Source: an uncultured Oscillospiraceae bacterium (GTDB lineage: Bacteria; Bacillota; Clostridia; Oscillospirales; Acutalibacteraceae). From it: a stretch of 14,365 bases of DNA. The position numbers and the translations under genes were made by a program. The DNA lies in contig CABQAA010000017.1 of NCBI GenBank assembly GCA_902461995.1, positions 1 through 14,365 on the forward strand, in the 5' to 3' direction. The notes under the pieces are model-generated. The model did no database searches. It saw nothing but the letters and a program-made list of their open reading frames with translations, and was not told the origin of the DNA. This document shows, in pieces, positions 7,331 through 12,280 of the stretch. The number at the start of each line of letters is the position of its first letter. Position 1 is the first letter of the stretch.

Positions 7331-7373
7331 GGGCGAGCCCATGCGTGCGCCGTATGGTGCCGCGGGCCCGCCC
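7331..7373. repeat. Long imperfect hairpin between fakA and the acyltransferase gene
   Basis: GGGCGAGCCC (7331-7340) pairs with GGGCCCGCCC (7364-7373) with one mismatch, and an inner stem GCGCC/GGTGC closes a GTAT loop. No T-run follows on either strand, so it is a poor intrinsic terminator. It may be a processing or attenuating structure, or a copy of a dispersed palindromic repeat. It makes the upstream ATG at 7341 an unlikely start because that codon sits just inside the stem. Confidence 0.5.
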
Positions 7374-7394
7374 TGTTTGCTGAGAGGTGGCCGC

Positions 7395-8198
7395 GTGGAT
7401 TTTTTGGCGTTTTGTGAACGGATCGGTCTGCCTGCGGCCTCCGCACGGGCGGCGGAGGCGTATCCGCTTTCCTCCGACGAGAGACGGCGGCTGTCCGGGT
7501 GGCTGATCGACGGCGATCCCGTTCTGGATGCCGCCGCAGAAGCCCTGCCCGATCCACCGCTTTTAATGCTGTCCCTGATCATTCGTCTGGCCATCGAGGC
7601 CCATTCCGCCTATGCGGAGCGGCAGATCCCCGACGAGGTATACTGGGCCACTTTTTCCGATATCGCTCTGTGGGCCCGCGACTATGAAAAAGCCGCGGGC
7701 CGGCCGGGACTGGCCGAATGGCGGTGGCTGTCCCTGCACGTAACGCTCCGTCTGTTCCGCCTGGGCCGGCTCCAATTCGAACCGATTCGTTTGGCTGAGA
7801 CGGTCCGGACCGATACCCGTCTCTTTGCCGCCGGGACGCCCGCCCTCGGGGTCCACATCCCCGCGGACGGACGGCTGGATCCGGACGAAACGGCCAAATC
7901 CTACGCAGCGGCAGCGGCCTTTTTTCACCGTCCGGATCCGCTCTTCCACTGCGCTTCCTGGCTGCTCAGCCCGGCCCTGGACGGTCTGCTGCCTGCATTC
8001 TCCCGTATCCGGCAGTTTGCCAGCGAGTACCGGATCTATTGGGTGGATGAAACCTCCCGTCAGGCTGAAGAGCGGATTTTCGGCTTTGTATTGGACCGGC
8101 CGTCCCTCTATCCGGAACAGACCGCCCTGCAAAAAGCCGCCCGGGAGCATTTGCTGCGGGGCGGCAGTCTGCCGGCCGGCTATGGCCTGCGGTTTTAG
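7395..8198 (+). CDS. Acyltransferase domain-containing protein (NAT_N + GNAT_C type), function unknown
   Basis: This 267-residue protein looks like a member of a two-part family of Firmicute and Actinobacteria proteins: an all-helical N-terminal domain (about 1-110) followed by a GNAT-like C-terminal domain (about 115-265). Seen: WLSLHVTLRLFRLGRLQFEP split near residues 113-133, then LGVHIPADGRLDPDETAKSY (around 150-170), CASWLLSPALDGLLPAFSRI and an aromatic, acidic C-terminal part, all matching that family's signature as I recall it. The acyl donor and acceptor are unknown and no catalytic residue can be assigned. GTG 7395 is preferred: GAGAGGTGG lies close upstream, while the in-frame ATG at 7341 lies in a hairpin and adds an unconserved Gly/Arg/Pro-rich extension. 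It follows fakA by 86 bases. The recall-based family call should be checked by a profile search. Confidence 0.75.
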   Translation: MDFLAFCERIGLPAASARAAEAYPLSSDERRRLSGWLIDGDPVLDAAAEALPDPPLLMLSLIIRLAIEAHSAYAERQIPDEVYWATFSDIALWARDYEKAAGRPGLAEWRWLSLHVTLRLFRLGRLQFEPIRLAETVRTDTRLFAAGTPALGVHIPADGRLDPDETAKSYAAAAAFFHRPDPLFHCASWLLSPALDGLLPAFSRIRQFASEYRIYWVDETSRQAEERIFGFVLDRPSLYPEQTALQKAAREHLLRGGSLPAGYGLRF

Positions 8199-8202
8199 CG
8201 GC

Positions 8203-8217
8203 GCGGTGCCACCCGTC
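8203..8217 (-). promoter_or_regulatory. T-box antiterminator-like core, orphan
   Basis: Reading the minus strand, CGGGTGGCACCGCG matches the 14-base T-box core AGGGTGGNACCGCG at all positions but the first, and it is preceded by TGAGA, also common before T-boxes. Yet it lies after, not before, a terminator and points into the 3' end of the acyltransferase gene, with no minus-strand amino-acid or tRNA-synthetase gene downstream. No stem I or specifier loop could be recognised. It is either a remnant or a coincidence. Confidence 0.3.
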
Positions 8218-8224
8218 TCACGGC

Positions 8225-8257
8225 AAAAAAGAACACCGCCTCCGTATGGAGGCGGTG
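8225..8257 (-). terminator. Rho-independent terminator of the minus-strand small gene
   Basis: A 10-base-pair GC-rich stem, CACCGCCTCC with GGAGGCGGTG (8234-8243 / 8248-8257), closes a four-base loop and is followed on the minus strand by TTCTTTTTT. The plus strand has no T-run after the stem. It begins nine bases after the stop of the small minus-strand gene, giving strong support that this gene is transcribed. Confidence 0.88.
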
Positions 8258-8266
8258 CGGAATGTT

Positions 8267-8500
8267 TTACCGGCATATATTCGAAAAGGGACCGAACCAG
8301 GGCATCACGGTGATTCTGGATGCCGAAATCTGCGGCGGGATGCTCCCCGTCATGATGCCGTTGTACCGTATGCACACCCGATTCCCCACCCGGAACCTGC
8401 AGGACCCAGGGAAAAAAACGCGCACGGTCTGGTTGGTACGACGATCGCGCACCATGAGAAAATCACATTGAACCGACAGCACAATTGCCTGCATGGTCAT
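8267..8500 (-). CDS. Small conserved-looking protein of unknown function (77 residues, possible OB-like beta fold)
   Basis: The minus strand encodes 77 residues beginning MTMQAIVLSVQCDFLMVRDR. Alternating hydrophobic residues (AIVLSV, FLMVRD, TVRVFF, RVCIRYNGIMT) suggest four or five short beta strands, as in a small OB or SH3 barrel, followed by SIPPQISASRI and a short tail. Cysteines are at 12, 34, 43 and 76. I recall similar unnamed proteins with a V-x-I-x-Y-N-G-x-M-T-x-S-I-P-P-Q-I pattern in Clostridia but cannot name a family. The ATG at 8500 has GGGGGTGA six bases upstream; an in-frame ATG at 8494 is also possible. A textbook terminator follows the stop. It is transcribed against both flanking genes. 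No membrane segment or signal peptide is seen. Confidence 0.72.
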   Translation of the reverse strand: MTMQAIVLSVQCDFLMVRDRRTNQTVRVFFPGSCRFRVGNRVCIRYNGIMTGSIPPQISASRITVMPWFGPFSNICR

Positions 8501-8531
8501 GGATATCACCCCCATTTCAACCACAGTACAC

Positions 8532-8559
8532 CATATGCGGGAGGTGGACAGCATGACAA
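8532..8559 (-). promoter_or_regulatory. Possible promoter of the minus-strand small gene
   Basis: TTGTCA (8559-8554) and CATATG (8537-8532) are separated by 16 bases on the minus strand, about 30 bases before the ATG of the small gene. The -10 is a moderate match, so this is tentative. Confidence 0.35.
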
Positions 8560-8675
8560 TCTGTGCAGAAAATTCTTGTCCGGAATCGGGCGGCGGGGAT
8601 ATCCCCGGCCTTCAGCCTCGGCAGTTTCTGAAATGCCACGGAAATCCCCCCTTTTCCTCAGTATACGCGTTTTAG
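8553..8675 (+). CDS. Possible 40-residue leader peptide upstream of recG
   Basis: An ATG at 8553 follows GGGAGGTG with six-base spacing and opens a 40-codon frame beginning MTICAENSCPESGGGDIPGL and ending VYAF, with cysteines at 4, 9 and 28. It stops 34 bases before the recG ATG. There is no recognisable domain, and its composition does not clearly separate it from noise. It overlaps the presumed promoter and upstream region of the minus-strand small gene. The ribosome site is the only real support. Confidence 0.25.
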   Translation: MTICAENSCPESGGGDIPGLQPRQFLKCHGNPPFSSVYAF

Positions 8676-8696
8676 CCGCGTGGATCAAGCCGATAC

Positions 8697-8702
8697 AGGA
8701 GG
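8697..8702 (+). promoter_or_regulatory. Ribosome binding site deciding the recG start
   Basis: AGGAGG lies seven bases before ATG 8710. An in-frame GTG at 8680 would give ten extra residues but has no comparable site, so the ATG is preferred. Confidence 0.8.
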
Positions 8703-8709
8703 CGCCGTC

Positions 8710-10755
8710 ATGGAAGTCCAAATGGATACTTCTGTCCAGTTTCTCAAAGGCGTGGGCGAACGCCGCGCCGCGCAGTTTGCCCGCCTGGGAGTCACCACGG
8801 TCGGTACCCTTTTGCGCCACTATCCCCGCCAGTACGAGGACTGGACCGCCATTGTCCCTATCGCCTCGGCACCCGTGGGCGAGCCCTGCTGCATCCGCGC
8901 CACGGCCATGACTGCGCCGCAGGAACACCGGGTACGCAAAGGACTGTCCCTGTTCCGCTTCACAGCCAGCGACGGAGTGAGCGTGCTTCATGTCACCCTC
9001 TTCAACAACAAATACGCCGCCGCCAAGATTAAAAAAGGAGAGGATTACCTCTTTTTCGGCACGGTCGGCGGCAGTTTCCGCCGGGCGGAAATGACCTCCC
9101 CCCTCATCGAACCGGCCGAGGGTGGGGTCCGGATCCGGCCGATCTATCCCCAGACCGAAGGGCTGACCTCCCGCGTCATCGAAACTGCGGTGGCAAACGC
9201 TCTGCTAGCACTCGGCACCGGACTCGACGACGATCCCCTCCCCTTTTCCCTCCGGCAGGCGCACACGCTCTGCACCCGCCGCTACGCACTGGAAAATATC
9301 CATTTTCCGGCCGATCACCGGGCTCTTTCGGTTGCCCGGCGGCGGCTGGTGTTCGAGGAACTGCTGCTGCTCCAGCTCGGCCTGCTGCGCCTGAAAGGGC
9401 GCACCCGTGCAGAGACGGGTGCCCGGATGAAACAGGATTTTTCAGACGAATTTTGGCCGCTTCTCCCCTTTTCCCCCACCGGAGCCCAGCGCCGGGCCGT
9501 TTTGGAGTGTGTCCGGGATATGGGTGGTTCGGCGCCGATGAGCCGCCTGGTTCAGGGAGACGTGGGCAGCGGCAAGACAGCCGTTGCCGCCGGGGTGGCC
9601 TTCACCGCCATCCGGAACGGGTACCAGGCCGCCATGATGGCGCCGACCGAAATTCTGGCTGAGCAGCACGCCCGTTCTCTCTCCGCCCTGCTCCAAAAGG
9701 GCGGGATCCAGGTCGGACTTCTGACCGGTTCCCTCTCCGCCGCGGAAAAACGGCAGGTACTCGCCGACACGGCGGAGGGCCGCATTCAGTTGTTGGTGGG
9801 CACCCACGCGCTGCTGTCGGAAGGGGTTTCGTTCACCCGGCTGGGTCTGGTCATCACCGACGAACAGCACCGCTTCGGCGTGGCGCAACGGGCGGCCCTG
9901 GCCGCAAAGGGGATAAATCCCCACCTGCTGGTCATGTCCGCCACCCCCATCCCCCGCACCCTTGCGCTGATTCTGTACGGGGATTTGGATGTCTCCATCC
10001 TCGACGAACTGCCCCCCGGCCGTCAGCCCGTCGCGACCTTCGCTGTGGGCAGCGACAAGCGGGAACGGGCGTATACCTATGTGCGCCGTCATCTGGATGA
10101 GGGACGGCAGGCCTATGTGGTTTGTCCCCTGGTCGAGGACGGAGAAACCGATCTCGCTTCGGCCGCGGCTTTCTTTAAAAAGCTGGCGGAGGGTCCCCTG
10201 CGGCATTACTCGCTCGGCCTCCTCCACGGCCGGATGAAATCCGCGGAGAAGGAGGCCGTCATGCGGGACTTTGCCGCGAATCGGGTGCAGGTACTGGTCG
10301 CCACCACCGTTATCGAGGTAGGGGTGGACGTGCCGAATGCGGTGATCATGGTGATTGAGAATGCCGAACGGTTCGGTCTTGCCCAGCTCCATCAGCTGCG
10401 CGGCCGGGTCGGACGGGGACAGGCTGCCTCCACCTGTATTCTGATCTCTGACGCGAGGAACGAGGAAGCCGTCCGGCGGCTACGGGCCATGTGCGAGACA
10501 AACGACGGTTTCCGCATTGCAGACGAGGATTTGAAGCTACGGGGGCCAGGCGACTTTTTCGGGAGCCGGCAGCACGGCCTGCCGAACCTCAAAATCGCCG
10601 ATCTGATGGGAGACATGCCCTTGTTCAAAGAAGCGCAGGAGGCCGCTGCGCGGCTGATGGAAGAAGATCCGGCTCTGGAAACGGCGGAAAACCGCCTCCT
10701 GCGGGCGGAAGTGGATCGTCTTTTTTCTCAAGTGGGCGAACAGGGCCTCAATTGA
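8710..10755 (+). CDS. recG: ATP-dependent DNA helicase RecG
   Basis: This 681-residue helicase remodels stalled replication forks and branch-migrates Holliday junctions and D-loops in DNA repair. Seen: an N-terminal VQFLKGVGERRAAQF helix-hairpin segment, the OB-fold wedge domain (about 50-150) that splits the fork, then two helicase domains with Walker A GDVGSGKT (283-290), the RecG-type DEQH box (384-387), SATPIPRT (410-417), and in the second domain TTVIEVGVDVPNA (about 532-544) and HQLRGRVGRG (about 560-569). The C-terminal part carries the family-specific GPGDFFGSRQHGLPNLKIAD. The length is normal for RecG. Its place near yloU-fakA is common in Firmicutes, although here an acyltransferase and an antisense small gene intervene. 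No clear terminator follows; GGCC-TTC-GGCC (near 10789) lacks a T-run. Confidence 0.97.
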   Translation: MEVQMDTSVQFLKGVGERRAAQFARLGVTTVGTLLRHYPRQYEDWTAIVPIASAPVGEPCCIRATAMTAPQEHRVRKGLSLFRFTASDGVSVLHVTLFNNKYAAAKIKKGEDYLFFGTVGGSFRRAEMTSPLIEPAEGGVRIRPIYPQTEGLTSRVIETAVANALLALGTGLDDDPLPFSLRQAHTLCTRRYALENIHFPADHRALSVARRRLVFEELLLLQLGLLRLKGRTRAETGARMKQDFSDEFWPLLPFSPTGAQRRAVLECVRDMGGSAPMSRLVQGDVGSGKTAVAAGVAFTAIRNGYQAAMMAPTEILAEQHARSLSALLQKGGIQVGLLTGSLSAAEKRQVLADTAEGRIQLLVGTHALLSEGVSFTRLGLVITDEQHRFGVAQRAALAAKGINPHLLVMSATPIPRTLALILYGDLDVSILDELPPGRQPVATFAVGSDKRERAYTYVRRHLDEGRQAYVVCPLVEDGETDLASAAAFFKKLAEGPLRHYSLGLLHGRMKSAEKEAVMRDFAANRVQVLVATTVIEVGVDVPNAVIMVIENAERFGLAQLHQLRGRVGRGQAASTCILISDARNEEAVRRLRAMCETNDGFRIADEDLKLRGPGDFFGSRQHGLPNLKIADLMGDMPLFKEAQEAAARLMEEDPALETAENRLLRAEVDRLFSQVGEQGLN

Positions 10756-10841
10756 GGATCCCGCGGGGCGGCCGCTTCCAATCGCCGGCCTTCGGCCCGC
10801 TCAATAAATGGCTGAATAGAAGCAAGTTTTCGAAAAACCTG

Positions 10842-10870
10842 TTGACAAACCGGCCTGTTCCGCTTATAAT
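10842..10870 (+). promoter_or_regulatory. Consensus sigma-A promoter of the tRNA-Asp/tRNA-Thr operon
   Basis: TTGACA (10842-10847) and TATAAT (10865-10870) are both perfect, separated by 17 bases, as expected for a strong stable-RNA promoter. The transcript should start near 10877. Confidence 0.93.
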
Positions 10871-10874
10871 AGAC

Positions 10875-10899
10875 AACGTTGTGACGCCGTCACAGCGTT
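10875..10899. promoter_or_regulatory. Near-perfect palindrome at the start of the tRNA transcript
   Basis: The core TGTGACG-C-CGTCACA (10880-10894) is a perfect 7-base inverted repeat with a one-base centre, extended outward by AACG/CGTT with one G-T pair, for 12 paired positions. It overlaps the expected +1 of the tRNA promoter. It could be a repressor operator or a 5' leader hairpin. TGTGA/TCACA resembles CRP/FNR half-sites, but with a five-base rather than six-base gap, so no regulator is assigned. Confidence 0.55.
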
Positions 10900-10936
10900 C
10901 CGTTCGGGTTTGGTTCCGTTCGGTTTTCACAAAAGT

Positions 10937-11013
10937 GGCCCGGTAGTTCAGTTGGTTAGAACGCTAGCCTGTCACGCTAGAGGTCGACGGTTCGAGCCCG
11001 TTCCGGGTCGCCA
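10937..11013 (+). tRNA. tRNA-Asp (anticodon GTC)
   Basis: A full cloverleaf can be drawn. The acceptor stem GGCCCGG pairs with CCGGGTC (one G-T pair); the D arm is followed by the anticodon stem CTAGC/GCTAG enclosing CTGTCAC, with GTC at 10971-10973; the T arm has GTTCGAG; a G discriminator and encoded CCA end at 11013. It is the first gene of a two-tRNA transcript, five bases before tRNA-Thr. Confidence 0.97.
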
Positions 11014-11018
11014 CTTTT

Positions 11019-11094
<76 letters not shown>

Positions 11095-11100
11095 CAAAAA

Positions 11101-11134
11101 CCCCCGCTCGTCGTCAGACGGGTGGGGGGCTTTT
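11101..11134 (+). terminator. Rho-independent terminator of the tRNA operon
   Basis: A 12-base-pair stem (11101-11112 with 11117-11128, two G-T pairs) closes the loop GTCA and is followed by GCTTTTGTTT. It lies directly behind tRNA-Thr. Confidence 0.85.
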
Positions 11135-11146
11135 GTTTGAGATGAT

Positions 11147-11185
11147 CCAGATTCGAACTGGGGTTCGACATCGGTTAGCAGCTCC
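11147..11185. repeat. Fragments matching the 3' half of tRNA-Thr
   Basis: CCAGATTCGAACTGG (11147-11161) is the exact reverse complement of the tRNA-Thr T arm core, and GGTTAGCAGCTCC (11173-11185) is an exact direct copy of its 3' end (11081-11093). Together they resemble a degraded copy of a tRNA 3' end, such as an attachment-site scar. No integrase is near. Confidence 0.55.
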
Positions 11186-11221
11186 TTTGCGTGACTCATC
11201 GTCCGATCTCAGATAGATTGT

Positions 11222-11257
11222 CAAAATCCCCTGTACGCCAACAGGCAGACAGGGGAT
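11222..11257 (-). terminator. Hairpin terminator of the GNAT acetyltransferase gene
   Basis: ATCCCCTGT (11226-11234) and ACAGGGGAT (11249-11257) form a nine-base-pair stem with a small GCC/GGC inner helix. On the minus strand it leads into TTTTGA. It lies 19 bases after the stop of the acetyltransferase gene, consistent with termination although the T-run is short. Confidence 0.65.
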
Positions 11258-11275
11258 GTCTTTCCTATATAAAAA

Positions 11276-11785
11276 TCAGCGTTCCACAGCCTTTTCCATG
11301 ACGAAATCGTCCATAACGTACCCTTCTCCGATATCCGTCACCTGTTCCCGCACCGTTCGGAATCCCATGGCGATATACGCGGCGATGGATCCCAGATTCT
11401 CCCGATTCACCGTCAGATACAGCGCCGTCAGGTCTTGTTCCCGGCAAAGCCGCATCAGCAGTTCCACCGACCGGCGGGCAAGTCCCCGCAGACGGAAGCG
11501 TTTGTGAATATATAGCTTGCTCAGAAACAGCTTATCGCCGTCCGTACGGAATGCGAGATAGCCGGCCGGCTCACCGCCGACGATGATAAGCCGGTACTGA
11601 TACCTGTCCGCAAGCTGGAGGGTGATGGCCTCCTCCGACTGAAAATGCTCCACCATGTAGGTGATCTGCCCGGGTGTGAGAACGCCCGCGTAGTGCTCAC
11701 TCCATATCTCTTTTGCCAGAGACGCGACCTCGCGCACCTGCTCGGGACTCGAAACCGGGACCCAATCCATGTTTTCCCTGCTCAT
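11276..11785 (-). CDS. GNAT family N-acetyltransferase
   Basis: This 169-residue protein has the GNAT fold, which transfers an acetyl group from acetyl-CoA to an amine. Seen: a central strand LFLSKLYIHKRFRLRGLARR, spanning about residues 86-105, whose R-x-x-x-G-L-A turn is the acetyl-CoA pyrophosphate loop (motif A); ALYLTVNRENLGSIAAYIAMGF, split at about 121-142, is the conserved motif B where Asn and Tyr/aromatic residues sit near the thiol; and a C-terminal strand YVMDDFVMEK. The substrate cannot be told: relatives act on antibiotics, peptides, polyamines or proteins. ATG 11785 is chosen because GGAGGTG lies about nine bases upstream; an in-frame upstream start would overlap that site. It has its own promoter and terminator, so it is probably transcribed alone as well as by read-through from yfhO. 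Confidence 0.88.
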   Translation of the reverse strand: MSRENMDWVPVSSPEQVREVASLAKEIWSEHYAGVLTPGQITYMVEHFQSEEAITLQLADRYQYRLIIVGGEPAGYLAFRTDGDKLFLSKLYIHKRFRLRGLARRSVELLMRLCREQDLTALYLTVNRENLGSIAAYIAMGFRTVREQVTDIGEGYVMDDFVMEKAVER

Positions 11786-11821
11786 GATCCGCACACCTCC
11801 ATGGCTATTCCAAATAGGTGC

Positions 11822-11850
11822 AGTATAGCACAAATCGGTGCCGGACGCAA
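11822..11850 (-). promoter_or_regulatory. Promoter of the GNAT gene
   Basis: On the minus strand TTGCGT (11850-11845) and TATACT (11827-11822) are separated by 17 bases. The -10 is flanked by GTGC/GCAC, a short inverted repeat. It lies between the EamA stop and the GNAT start. Confidence 0.6.
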
Positions 11851-11853
11851 CGG

Positions 11854-12267
11854 CTACAGCACCATGACGAGGGTGCCGGCCGTGATCAGAACGCTACCGA
11901 TCACCATTTTGAGGTTGAATTCCTCATGCAGGAATACAAACGCCAGGATCAGGGTGATCACCACGCTCATTTTATCGATAGGCACCACCTTGGACACGCT
12001 GCCCAGCTGAATGGCCCGGTAGTAACACAGCCAGGAGGCCCCCGTCGCCAACCCCGACAGCACAAGGAAGACGAGACTGCGCCCGGTAATCTGACCGATC
12101 CCGGCCTGCGCGCCGGTGGCGAATACCAGCACCCAGGCCATCACCACCACCACCAGGGTGCGGATCGCGGTGGCCAGATTGGAATTGACGTCCTCGATCC
12201 CCACCTTGGCGAGAATCGAGGTCAGCGCGGCGAACACCGCCGAAAGCACGGCAAACATCAGCCACAT
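11854..12267 (-). CDS. Single-domain EamA/DMT family membrane transporter
   Basis: This 137-residue protein is almost wholly hydrophobic, with about five predicted membrane helices: residues 1-21, 31-52, 65-85, 97-115 and 119-137. It has one EamA repeat, with the family pattern FAALTSILAKVGIE near the start and GASWLCYYRAIQLGSVSKVVPIDKMS split in the middle, then FLHEEFNLKMVIGSVLITAGTLVMVL. Ordinary DMT exporters have two such repeats (about 300 residues), so this half-size form must pair with itself or a partner. The substrate is unknown. ATG 12267 is preferred (GAGGGG nine bases before, and relatives begin M-W); a TTG at 12294 would overlap the yfhO 3' end by 14 bases. It follows yfhO by 13 bases and is probably translated from the same transcript. 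Confidence 0.85.
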   Translation of the reverse strand: MWLMFAVLSAVFAALTSILAKVGIEDVNSNLATAIRTLVVVVMAWVLVFATGAQAGIGQITGRSLVFLVLSGLATGASWLCYYRAIQLGSVSKVVPIDKMSVVITLILAFVFLHEEFNLKMVIGSVLITAGTLVMVL

Positions 12268-12280
12268 GGAACGTTTCCCC

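Noticed and set aside
5608..7557. A 649-codon open frame opposite fakA
   Set aside because: It is a shadow of the GC-rich coding pattern of fakA, with Gly/Asp/His-rich sequence and no domain; fakA itself is unmistakable.
10789..10801. GGCC-TTC-GGCC hairpin after recG as a terminator
   Set aside because: The stem is short and no T-run follows.
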